A DNA stretch of 11,857 nt from Flavobacteriia bacterium (GCA_030626085.1 DAOUPQ010000043.1:1-11857); one strand, 5' to 3'; counted from the first letter of the stretch, positions 1-6,295 are shown. The notes: generated by a model from the sequence alone, not told the origin. Translations and numbers: made by a program.

Positions 1-142
1 CCCCAAGTTCTTTTTCAAGTAATGTCTTTCCTCCTCGCCCCATATAGAGTGCCTCTGACGCTAAATATATACGCTTTTGTGCCTCGTTCATGTAGGGCAA
101 AACCAATCGTATTTTCTTAATTATTTCTTCTTTATCATCCAT
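1..142 (-). CDS. ISAzo13-like transposase, N-terminal part (runs off window)
   Basis: An open frame starts at ATG 142-140 and continues past base 1, giving 47 residues beginning MDDKEEIIKKIR. The stretch LPYMNEAQKRIYLASEAL followed by MGRGGKTLLEKELG resembles the N-terminus of ISAzo13-family (DDE) transposases as I remember it: a leucine- and proline-containing segment, then NERxxRxxAxxEA and GxGG, leading into a helix-turn-helix. The catalytic DDE domain would lie outside the window. Base composition is visibly more GC-rich than the neighbouring genes, which fits an acquired element. No in-frame start lies upstream of 142; an internal Met (codon 18) is the only alternative. Terminal inverted repeats could not be identified. 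The family call rests on a short segment and is moderate in confidence. Confidence 0.6.
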   Translation of the reverse strand, partial: MDDKEEIIKKIRLVLPYMNEAQKRIYLASEALYMGRGGKTLLEKELG

Positions 143-146
143 AACA

Positions 147-154
147 CAAAGATA
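147..154 (-). promoter_or_regulatory. Candidate -7 element of the transposase gene
   Basis: Read on the minus strand this is TATCTTTG, a full match to the Bacteroidota -7 consensus TAnnTTTG. It ends only four bases before the ATG at 142, so transcription would begin at or very near the start codon and the message would be close to leaderless. No convincing TTG -33 element is seen at the usual distance. Confidence 0.4.
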
Positions 155-244
155 ATGAAAAAATATATAACCGTCAGTTTATTTCATAACAAATACTTAG
201 TTCTGATACTTCAAAATAATTAAACTAAAAATTTTATAAATTCA

Positions 245-412
245 TCAAATACTAAATCCTATTAAAAAAACAATTCCAAAATAACTTAATATTTTTAAAC
301 TTGTTGATGGGTGATGTTCGATTGGCATATATTTGCTTGTAACCAATAAATAGTTGGCTATTGCATAAAAAGGTGCTGTAAGAAATGATAAAATTGTTGC
401 AATTTTAACCAT
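245..412 (-). pseudogene. Nramp-type metal transporter, C-terminal remnant (55 codons)
   Basis: The frame opens at ATG 412-410 and ends at TGA 247-245. The peptide begins MVKIATILSFLTAPFYAIAN and ends LKILSYFGIVFLIGFSI. It contains two hydrophobic helices (about residues 4-24 and 39-55) joined by a polar loop with TSKYMPIEHHPS. This resembles the last two helices of Nramp (MntH-like) divalent-metal transporters as I remember bacteroidotal members; the full family protein is about 400 residues, so nearly everything before is missing. It begins one codon after the sigma-factor stop and in the same frame (TAG, TTT, ATG). The likeliest reading is a gene remnant left by a rearrangement near the adjacent insertion sequence. 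A short expressed two-helix protein is possible. The family assignment is from memory of the motif, not from a search. Confidence 0.5.
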
Positions 413-415
413 AAA

Positions 416-979
416 CTAATTTAGCTTATTATTTGCTATAATTTCAGATAATAATTTTCTAGCTCTCAATAATTTAACTTTTACATTAGTTAAAGGTTCT
501 TCAAGTTGTTCGGCAATTTCTTTATAACTCAATTCATTAAAATAACGTAAGTTTATTACTTCTTGATAATGTGGTTTTAATTGTTTTATGAAAGCTTTTA
601 ACTGTGCTAAATTTTGTTCATTGATTAATTTATCAGCAGGAGAAGGCTCTTCGTCTGTAATTTTTAAAACTTCGCTGCCAGTTTTGTGAATCGATACTGT
701 TTCTGTTTTTTTTCTTCTTAAATGATCAATAAAAATATTTGAAGAAATTGAAATAAGCCAGGTTTTAAACTGGTATTTTTGATCATAGGTATCAATTTTA
801 TCAAATGCTTTTGCAAAGGTTTTAATTGTAATATCTTCAGCCTCATTTTCATCTTTGCATTTACTCATCTGAAATCTATAAACATCTTTCCAGTAAGTAT
901 TTAGCAAAGTTTTATAAGCTATTTGATCACCTTCTTTAGCTTTGTTAATATGTGAGATGATTTCAGAATTTTCGCCCAT
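416..979 (-). CDS. ECF-type RNA polymerase sigma factor
   Basis: This is a 187-residue sigma-70 family protein of the extracytoplasmic-function group, which directs RNA polymerase to a specific set of promoters. Region 2 spans about residues 22-90 and shows AEDITIKTFAKAFDKI followed by FKTWLISISSNIFIDHLRR, the core-binding and -10-recognition segment. Region 4 spans about 125-178, with LKPHYQEVINLRYFNELSYKE leading into a helix-turn-helix and ending VKVKLLRARKLL. The length is normal for the group and no extra C-terminal domain is present. The start at 979 gives a full region 2 and lies 36 bases after the glycosyltransferase stop, so co-transcription is likely. No anti-sigma factor gene is next to it, unlike many ECF pairs; the downstream side holds only the Nramp remnant and the insertion sequence. 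Target genes cannot be read from the sequence. Confidence 0.93.
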   Translation of the reverse strand: MGENSEIISHINKAKEGDQIAYKTLLNTYWKDVYRFQMSKCKDENEAEDITIKTFAKAFDKIDTYDQKYQFKTWLISISSNIFIDHLRRKKTETVSIHKTGSEVLKITDEEPSPADKLINEQNLAQLKAFIKQLKPHYQEVINLRYFNELSYKEIAEQLEEPLTNVKVKLLRARKLLSEIIANNKLN

Positions 980-1015
980 TTAGCAATTTAAAAAGTTAAA
1001 ACATATATAAATTGA

Positions 1016-2128
1016 TTACCACTTTTTTGGAGGTGAAATGATATTAGTGATAAAGATACATAATTGTGCACTAATAATTCCAATTTCTAAGACAGGTGCT
1101 AAAAAAAACAAATCTGTTTCATTCAATTTTTTAGCTGAGTTATATATTATAAGATACCAAAATAAAAAGCGAAAAATGATTAAGATCAGTGTTAACTGAA
1201 CATATATGTTCTTTAAAAGTAAAACAATTGCCAAAAACCAAAATAAAAATTGAGATATGTAAAAAAGTCCGAGTAAAATTTGATGAATCTTTTTGTAGTT
1301 ATTCGCTGTTGTTATATGCCTTCTTTTTTGATTAAACCAATCTTTAATATTTGTTTTAGGAATCGAAACTGTAAAAACAATTTTATTTGTACAAATTGAA
1401 GTATTCTCTTTTGTAGCTATCTGACTGATAAACAGATCATCATCGCCAGACTTTATATGCATATGATCTTTAAAACCATTAGCATTATAGTATTCATCTT
1501 TTGAATAAGCAATATTTCTTCCAACACCCATGTAAGGAATCCCCAATTTAGCATAAGAAAAATATTGTAAAGCTGTCATTAATGTTTCAAATCTGATAAG
1601 CTTATTTAGAAAAGAGTTACTTATTTTTTCATAAGCTCCATAGCCTAAAACGATCGTTTTTTTATCGATAAAATTTGAACTCATTCCACTAATCCATTCT
1701 TTTGAAGAAGGCTTACAATCAGTATCCGTAAGTAAAACAAATTTATTTGATGCAGCATTGATCCCTTTTCCTAAAGCTCTCTTTTTACCATTACTAAAGC
1801 CCTTGGATATTTTTAATATCTTAATTTTTGAAATATTTGGTAAATACTCATAGTTATCTTTAAAATCTTGCATTATCTGATATGATCGATCAGTTGACAT
1901 ATCATCTACAAGAATAATTTCGAAATCCGGATGACTTTGTTCGACTAAAAAAGGTAAATTATTTTTTAGATTTATTTCTTCGTTCTTAGCGCAAATAATT
2001 ATAGAAACTGGTATTTCATTCTCTAAATTGATGACTTTGGTTTTTGACAAAGAAAATCTACCAAAAATAAATAAATAATAAAAGATTTGAATAATTACAA
2101 CAATAAAAAAAGTAACAAAAAGAAACAT
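1016..2128 (-). CDS. Membrane glycosyltransferase, family 2 (GT-A fold)
   Basis: This 370-residue protein is predicted to transfer a sugar from a nucleotide-sugar donor at the inner membrane. One N-terminal membrane helix (about 2-22) is followed by a GT-A domain beginning PVSIIICAKNEEINLKNNL. Further GT2 marks are IILVDDMSTD (72-80), the metal-binding DTD (135-137), a GDDD acidic motif (228-231) at the likely catalytic-base position, and QKRRH (267-271), where processive members usually have QxxRW. Two or three membrane helices close the protein (about 283-306, 309-330, 340-364). This layout resembles BcsA/PgaC-type enzymes, but the changed QxxRW motif makes processivity uncertain. The product could be a surface polysaccharide or glycolipid; nothing here fixes donor or acceptor. 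It starts 6 bases after the small upstream gene and is followed by a sigma factor, so the three probably form an operon. Confidence 0.88.
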   Translation of the reverse strand: MFLFVTFFIVVIIQIFYYLFIFGRFSLSKTKVINLENEIPVSIIICAKNEEINLKNNLPFLVEQSHPDFEIILVDDMSTDRSYQIMQDFKDNYEYLPNISKIKILKISKGFSNGKKRALGKGINAASNKFVLLTDTDCKPSSKEWISGMSSNFIDKKTIVLGYGAYEKISNSFLNKLIRFETLMTALQYFSYAKLGIPYMGVGRNIAYSKDEYYNANGFKDHMHIKSGDDDLFISQIATKENTSICTNKIVFTVSIPKTNIKDWFNQKRRHITTANNYKKIHQILLGLFYISQFLFWFLAIVLLLKNIYVQLTLILIIFRFLFWYLIIYNSAKKLNETDLFFLAPVLEIGIISAQLCIFITNIISPPKKW

Positions 2129-2134
2129 CTTTTA

Positions 2135-2362
2135 TTAAGAAAGTTTCTTTATGTGTATATGAGGGGTAGCATGTTGACCTTCATCATTGTGACAACTGCC
2201 TTCACCTCCTCCACAACCGCAAGATATTCCTTTGGCTCTTAGTTTTGCATTACTACCCGAACAAGTACCTTCAAATTCTCCATCTTTTTTCGCCCAAATT
2301 TTTATAGCAATTCCGGCAAAGGCTAAGGCAAGTAACACTATGGTAATTAAAAGAAGTTTCAT
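2135..2362 (-). CDS. Small membrane-anchored Cys/His-rich protein, unknown function
   Basis: This 75-residue protein begins MKLLLITIVLLALAFAGIAI, a single hydrophobic helix followed by the basic KIWAKK, so it is probably an N-anchored protein. The remainder carries four cysteines (34, 48, 50, 57) and four histidines (58, 64, 68, 70), with CGCGGGEGSCH as the dense core and HATPHIHI near the end. This could bind a metal ion or form disulfides, but no known domain is recognised with certainty. I believe similar short 'membrane or secreted' proteins are common in Bacteroidota. The stop lies 6 bases before the glycosyltransferase start, so the two are almost surely co-transcribed. The start is supported by the hydrophobic N-terminus and by a -7 promoter element 20 bases upstream. 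Confidence 0.8.
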   Translation of the reverse strand: MKLLLITIVLLALAFAGIAIKIWAKKDGEFEGTCSGSNAKLRAKGISCGCGGGEGSCHNDEGQHATPHIHIKKLS

Positions 2363-2382
2363 CAGCTTAAAAATTTAAGATA

Positions 2383-2390
2383 CAAATTTA
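2383..2390 (-). promoter_or_regulatory. Candidate -7 element for the small protein/GT/sigma cluster
   Basis: The minus strand reads TAAATTTG, matching TAnnTTTG. It lies 20 bases upstream of the ATG at 2362, which leaves a leader of roughly 10-15 bases. No clear TTG -33 element is seen, so support is partial. It is the best candidate start point for transcription of the three genes down to 416. Confidence 0.45.
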
Positions 2391-2494
2391 ATTATTTTAT
2401 AAAATCTATTGGTTGAATTATATGATTATTTTAATAATTTTTTAGTGTTCGTTTAATTGAAATTTCATAAGGCTTAAAAGCGTGAAATACATAA

Positions 2495-3268
2495 TTATAT
2501 TTCTTTTGATAAATTCTCTAAAAATAAATTCGTATCCTGTTTAAAGTAATCGAGTGTAAAACTTTTATCAGTTTTACATTTACTTTTTAATAATTTAATA
2601 TTGTCAGTCCATTTATTTCCATCAAAAAATTCCAAACCTTTAAAATCACGAATTTTATACAACGATTTTTCACCGTATGCTGTGCCTAAATAAATATAAT
2701 TTAGATTATTTTTTGCAGCCCAGTCAATAACACTAAACATCATATATTTTCCCAAAGAATATTCCTGAAAATTTAAATCAAAAAAAGCAAACCAATAGTG
2801 TAACATATCATTTTCAATAATTGCAATAACATAACCTACCTTTTTATCATCTAATGAAAACTCAAAAATATGACTTATACTTTTTGTCTCAAATATATAA
2901 TTTAACCTGGATTTACCTATGTTTTCACTAAACCGTTTTGCTGCGAAGTCTAAACAGAAATTTTGAAAATCTTCATTTTTTATATCAAAATCATTGATAT
3001 TTTTTATGATATAACCAGGTGTTTTTTCTTCAATTTTTCTAAGAACCCGCCTATTTTCTGAAGTTTCTTTAAAATTTTTCAAGTCAACCCTTAAACTGCG
3101 AGCCAAATAATAAGTTTCTTGTTTTAATTCAATATTATTTGAGTAAGGTAAAAAGCCTTTATTGTAGATATCAGGCAATTCTTTTTGAGATTCTTTTTTA
3201 CAATAAATTGCATAATTAAAAGTATAAGTGCTGTAATCAACAAAGCTTTCAGATCTAAAAATCTTCAT
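2495..3268 (-). CDS. Divergent aminoacyl-tRNA-protein transferase-like protein (ATE/Bpt family)
   Basis: The 257-residue protein aligns by eye with the two-domain arginyl/leucyl-tRNA-protein transferases, which add an amino acid to the N-terminus of proteins. The N-domain has LPDIYNKGFLPYS (31-43) and YYLARSLRVDLKNF (53-66) followed by SENRRVLRK (70-78), at the place of the family's G-R-R-S-G, C-x-x-C-x-P-x-R-V and S-x-S-Q-R-R segments. The C-domain (GNAT-like fold) has FFDLNFQEYSLGKYMMF (162-178), YIYLGTAY (191-198), YKIRDFKGLEFF (204-215) and a closing G-N-K-W, matching the family's FF-P-x-x-x-x-SLG, YLGY, Y-K-x-x-F and G-x-W order. The cysteine cluster of the N-domain is missing: the only cysteines are 23, 105 and 231. 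Substrate and activity are therefore uncertain. The gene stands alone, with 132 bases to the next gene downstream. Confidence 0.7.
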   Translation of the reverse strand: MKIFRSESFVDYSTYTFNYAIYCKKESQKELPDIYNKGFLPYSNNIELKQETYYLARSLRVDLKNFKETSENRRVLRKIEEKTPGYIIKNINDFDIKNEDFQNFCLDFAAKRFSENIGKSRLNYIFETKSISHIFEFSLDDKKVGYVIAIIENDMLHYWFAFFDLNFQEYSLGKYMMFSVIDWAAKNNLNYIYLGTAYGEKSLYKIRDFKGLEFFDGNKWTDNIKLLKSKCKTDKSFTLDYFKQDTNLFLENLSKEI

Positions 3269-3289
3269 GAAAATAAATAGTATTAAACC

Positions 3290-3305
3290 TCAGGGCAAGC
3301 CCTGA
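3290..3305. repeat. Perfect palindrome with GC-rich arms
   Basis: The arms TCAGGGC and GCCCTGA flank a 2-base AA centre. It stands 21 bases upstream of the start of the transferase-like gene and is the first of three GC-rich palindromes in a row in an otherwise AT-rich region. It could be a REP-like element, or an operator or hairpin in the leader of that gene. Confidence 0.55.
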
Positions 3306-3319
3306 ACCCAATTATAGGA

Positions 3320-3337
3320 ATTGACCCAAGGGTCGAT
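3320..3337. repeat. Second GC-rich palindrome
   Basis: The arms ATTGACCC and GGGTCGAT pair around AA with one G-T wobble. The AA centre and GC-rich arms match the style of the palindrome at 3290-3305, so the two are probably copies of one kind of element or parts of one composite. Confidence 0.5.
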
Positions 3338-3349
3338 GTATTAACCTTG

Positions 3350-3392
3350 ATCCCGCTAGATACTGAAACAAGTTCAGCACAGGCAGCGGGAT
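3350..3392. repeat. REP-like nested stem-loop
   Basis: The outer 8-bp arms ATCCCGCT and AGCGGGAT match perfectly. Inside lies CTGAA, five bases, TTCAG (3363-3377). Intergenic elements with CTGAAACAAGTTCAG and TCCCGC-type arms are, from memory, repeated through many flavobacterial genomes. Only one copy lies in this window, so dispersal cannot be shown here. Confidence 0.6.
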
Positions 3393-3407
3393 TAGTTCAA
3401 CTAACAT

Positions 3408-3441
3408 TTTTGAGTTCGTTTTAAAACTCCTCAAAATTGAG
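3408..3441. repeat. Overlapping AT-rich inverted repeats
   Basis: TTTTGAG (3408-3414) pairs with CTCAAAA (3430-3436). GAGTT (3412-3416) can instead pair with AACTC (3425-3429), and CTCAA (3430-3434) with TTGAG (3437-3441). These pairings exclude one another. The block lies about 100 bases downstream of the EF-G2-like stop and may belong to its 3' end. Confidence 0.4.
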
Positions 3442-3464
3442 TTTCACTAATAAATATACACGAA

Positions 3465-3520
3465 TAGTCAGGATTTCATTTGCCTACCAAAAAGGCTGTC
3501 TTAAAATAATATCCTGACTA
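3465..3520 (-). repeat. 10-bp inverted repeat with inner hairpin, 3' of the EF-G2-like gene
   Basis: TAGTCAGGAT (3465-3474) and ATCCTGACTA (3511-3520) are perfect inverted copies, 36 bases apart. The interior can form a second short hairpin (GCCT at 3482-3485 with AGGC at 3492-3495). No target-site duplication is evident. The element starts 18 bases after the stop of the EF-G2-like gene, so it may be a 3'-end RNA structure of that message; there is no T-run after the outer stem, so it is not a standard intrinsic terminator. A tiny non-autonomous mobile element is the alternative. Confidence 0.5.
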
Positions 3521-3537
3521 CAACTATTAATAAAGTA

Positions 3538-5649
3538 TTAATCCTCATCTTTTACCAACAAATCTTTTTGGATATTTTGTGGAACTGGTTCAAATGAAGA
3601 ATAATTAGTTTTAAATGTAGCTCTACCTTGTGTTTGTGAACGCAAACTGGTTGAATATTTATACATTTCAGCAAGAGGTACTTTTGCTTTAATAATTTGA
3701 TGATTTCCATCACTATCCATACCAATTATAATTGCTCTTCGCGATTGTAAGTCGGTCATTACATTACCCATCAATTCTTCAGGAACTCTTACTTCTAGAT
3801 CGTGAATAGGTTCTAACAACTTAGGCTTAGCATTTAAAAAAGCTTCCTTAAAAGCATGTGCTCCTGCTATTTTAAAAGAAATATCATTAGAATCTACTGA
3901 ATGCATCTTTCCATCAAAGATCATAACCCTTATATCACGTGCGTAAGATTTTGTAAGTGGACCCTCTTCCATAACTTCTAGAATCCCTTTTAAGATTGCA
4001 GGAAGGTAACGTGTGTCAATTACACCACCTGTGATACAATTATAAAAGACCAGTTTTCCACCCCAATCAAGATCAACCTCTTCTTTACCTCTTATATTAA
4101 ACCCTTCTGGTTCAGAAATCCCTTCGTGCCAAGGTTCAATTTTTAAATGAACTTCACCAAACTGGCCTGCTCCACCTGATTGTTTTTTATGTTTATAAGA
4201 TGTTGTTGCAGGGCGTTGAATTGTTTCACGATAAGCAATTTTTGGCTGTGAGAATTCAACCTCTATTCCATAAATATTTTTTAATGTCCAATCAATTGTA
4301 GCCAAATGTAATTCTCCTTGGCATGATAGTATTAATTGTTTTAATTCAGAAGAATAATTTGAAACTATCGTTGGGTCTTGACTTTTAATTTTTTTCATGA
4401 ATTCACCCAGCTTTTCTTCATCTTTTTTATTTTTTGCATTCATCACCTTTCTAATTCTAGGCTCAGGGAAAATAATAGGTTTAATTGTGATTTTTTTCTT
4501 GGGAGAGTGCAATGTATCATTGGTTTCAGTACTTTTTAATTTTAAAGTTGCGCCAATATCTCCTGCTGATAATTTCTCAACAGATTCTCGTTTTTTACCA
4601 TCCATGATAAATAGTTGATTTAAACTTTCGGTATCTCCAGTACGAGAATTCACTAATTTATCATTTACTTTAATTTCACCTGATTTTACTTTAAAAAATG
4701 TTACCTGACCTAAATTTGGTTCATGAAAAGTTTTAAAAATAAATAAGGCAGTAGGTTCACTTGATCTACATATAACATCATCGCCTTCAACACTTTGCTC
4801 AGGTTTTAAATCAGAAGCTGCTGGAGCTACATTATCGATAAATCCCATTAACCTACCTGTTCCCATATTATTGATTGCTGAAACACAAAAAACAGGAAAC
4901 AACTCATGGTTTAGCATACCTTTTTGTATTCCTAAACGCATTTCATCTTCATTAAGGGTTCCTTTATCAAAGTATAATTCCATTAATTCTTCATCATTTT
5001 CTGCAGCTTTTTCTACCAACTCATTGTGTAGATAATCAGCAACTTCTTTTTGATCTTCAGGTATTTCAAGTTTCTCTGGTTTCCCTCCTTCTATACCAAA
5101 TTTATACATCTTCATTTTTAAGACATCAATAATACATTGAGCCCCGTCGATCTTTAAAGGATATTGAATTTTAACTGCATTATTTCCTACCAGATCTACA
5201 ATACTTTTAAAGCTTTGATCAAAATTTGCATTAAGATGGTCTATTTGATTTACAACAAAAAGTGTAGGTTTTCTAAATCTATTGATATACGACCAAATGA
5301 TCTCAGTGCCAACTTCAACTCCACTTTGTGCATTGATAACATTAACTACTGAATCAGCAACTCGCATAGTCGAAGCAATTTCTCCAATAAAATCGTCTAA
5401 TCCCGGTGTATCAATTATATTAATTTTATAATTCCTCCATTCTGTATGAAGTGGAGTTGCATAAATTGACGTCTCTCTTTCTTGCTCAATTTCGTGATAA
5501 TCGGCTATCGTATTTTTATCTTCTATAGTTCCTCTACGGTTTATAATTCCCGCTTCAAATAACATGGTTTCGGCAAGAGTCGTCTTACCGCTGTCATGGG
5601 CGCCAACTAAAGCAATGTTTTTAATCTGTTTTTCATCGTATATTTTCAT
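3538..5649 (-). CDS. EF-G paralog of the Bacteroidota EF-G2 type
   Basis: The 703-residue protein has all five EF-G domains: G domain (about 1-280), domain II (300-380), III (390-470), IV (about 472-600) and V (610-690). EF-G promotes movement of tRNAs and mRNA through the ribosome. The P-loop GAHDSGKT (16-23) is intact. Other GTPase motifs are altered: the switch I segment reads ERETSI instead of ERGITI (57-62), switch II reads DTPGLDDF instead of DTPGHVDF, so Leu84 replaces the catalytic His, and the base-recognition motif is NQID (134-137) instead of NKxD. The N-terminus closely resembles what I recall of the Bacteroides thetaiotaomicron EF-G2 paralog, reported to work without GTP hydrolysis. 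The organism should also have a standard fusA elsewhere. The gene appears monocistronic, with a candidate promoter upstream and structured repeats downstream. Confidence 0.85.
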   Translation of the reverse strand: MKIYDEKQIKNIALVGAHDSGKTTLAETMLFEAGIINRRGTIEDKNTIADYHEIEQERETSIYATPLHTEWRNYKINIIDTPGLDDFIGEIASTMRVADSVVNVINAQSGVEVGTEIIWSYINRFRKPTLFVVNQIDHLNANFDQSFKSIVDLVGNNAVKIQYPLKIDGAQCIIDVLKMKMYKFGIEGGKPEKLEIPEDQKEVADYLHNELVEKAAENDEELMELYFDKGTLNEDEMRLGIQKGMLNHELFPVFCVSAINNMGTGRLMGFIDNVAPAASDLKPEQSVEGDDVICRSSEPTALFIFKTFHEPNLGQVTFFKVKSGEIKVNDKLVNSRTGDTESLNQLFIMDGKKRESVEKLSAGDIGATLKLKSTETNDTLHSPKKKITIKPIIFPEPRIRKVMNAKNKKDEEKLGEFMKKIKSQDPTIVSNYSSELKQLILSCQGELHLATIDWTLKNIYGIEVEFSQPKIAYRETIQRPATTSYKHKKQSGGAGQFGEVHLKIEPWHEGISEPEGFNIRGKEEVDLDWGGKLVFYNCITGGVIDTRYLPAILKGILEVMEEGPLTKSYARDIRVMIFDGKMHSVDSNDISFKIAGAHAFKEAFLNAKPKLLEPIHDLEVRVPEELMGNVMTDLQSRRAIIIGMDSDGNHQIIKAKVPLAEMYKYSTSLRSQTQGRATFKTNYSSFEPVPQNIQKDLLVKDED

Positions 5650-5677
5650 GGTAAATAAGTTTAATATTTCTTTCGCA

Positions 5678-5704
5678 TAAAGTTATAAAAATTATTGTTA
5701 CCAA
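5678..5704 (-). promoter_or_regulatory. Candidate promoter of the EF-G2-like gene
   Basis: On the minus strand TTG (5704-5702) is followed after 16 bases by TAACTTTA (5685-5678), one base off TAnnTTTG. The -7 element lies 28 bases upstream of the ATG at 5649, leaving a leader of about 20 bases. Spacing is one base shorter than the usual range. Confidence 0.4.
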
Positions 5705-5728
5705 TATTATGATTTATGTTAGCGTTTA

Positions 5729-5762
5729 AGGAAAAATTAAAAAAAATTATATAATTTTTCTT
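5729..5762 (-). terminator. AT-rich hairpin after the cysteine-cluster gene
   Basis: GAAAAATTA (5731-5739) and TAATTTTTC (5752-5760) are perfect inverted copies, and two further pairs extend the stem if a G-T wobble is allowed. It begins 23 bases past the stop of the cysteine-cluster gene. The stem is almost all A-T, so it is only a weak terminator candidate. Confidence 0.3.
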
Positions 5763-5785
5763 ATCATTTGATTTTAAGGAAGTTA

Positions 5786-6295
5786 CTAATCCATATTCTT
5801 TACAATTGGTAATTTATTTTTTAAATCTTCAATTATATTATATACAGCCGGGCAAACCTCAATGTTTTTAAGTGTAAGATTGGTTATTTGTATAAACTTT
5901 TTTCGATTAGTATGTGGGTATTCACTGCATGCTTTGGGCCTAACATCGTAAATAAAGCAAAAATTATCATCCCCTAAGAAAACACAAGGTGCATTTTGTA
6001 ATACCATAAAATCGTCTTCATCTCGATATAAATACTTTTTAATAAATTGCTGTTCTTTTATACGTAAATACTTTGAAATTCTGGTAATATCTTTTTCTGT
6101 AAATATCGGACTGGTTGTTTTACAGCAATTAGCACAAGTTAAACAATCCATTTTTTCGAATTCGGTTTCATGTAATTCCTGCATTATTAAATCCAGACGT
6201 TTTGGCTTTTTCTTTTTTAAAATGGAAAAATATTTTTTATTCTCAGCATGTTTTTCTTTAGCCAATTTTGGTAATTGTTCTAAATTAATTCTCAT
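5786..6295 (-). CDS. YkgJ-type cysteine-cluster protein (CxxCxxCC family)
   Basis: This 169-residue cytoplasmic protein belongs to the family annotated as putative zinc- or iron-chelating CxxCxxCC proteins. The cluster CLTCANCC (51-58) is followed by C104, then FCFIYDVRPKACSEYP (112-127), the family's C-x5-RP-x2-C-x2-YP signature, and a last cysteine at 148. That gives eight cysteines, enough for a metal site. The N-terminal 45 residues are charged and helical with a run of lysines (28-33), which could contact RNA or another protein; this is inference. The biochemical role of the family is not established as far as I know. It is divergent from argS with 88 bases between the starts, and I believe this pairing recurs in flavobacteria. 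The start at 6295 keeps the full N-terminus and follows a good -7 element. Confidence 0.85.
   Translation of the reverse strand: MRINLEQLPKLAKEKHAENKKYFSILKKKKPKRLDLIMQELHETEFEKMDCLTCANCCKTTSPIFTEKDITRISKYLRIKEQQFIKKYLYRDEDDFMVLQNAPCVFLGDDNFCFIYDVRPKACSEYPHTNRKKFIQITNLTLKNIEVCPAVYNIIEDLKNKLPIVKNMD

Noticed and set aside
2495..3268. Simple GNAT acetyltransferase
   Set aside because: The C-domain is GNAT-like, but the N-domain blocks and the YLG, Y-K-x-x-F, G-x-W order fit the ATE/Bpt family better.
3465..3520. Ends of a miniature transposable element with target-site duplication
   Set aside because: No matching direct repeats were found at the two flanks, so it is left as an inverted repeat of unknown nature.
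4397..4618. 73-codon open frame on the plus strand inside the EF-G2-like gene
   Set aside because: It lies wholly antisense to a well-supported gene and shows no recognisable family; the hydrophobic look is a by-product of the antisense frame. The plus-strand frame at 5164-5352 was rejected for the same reason.
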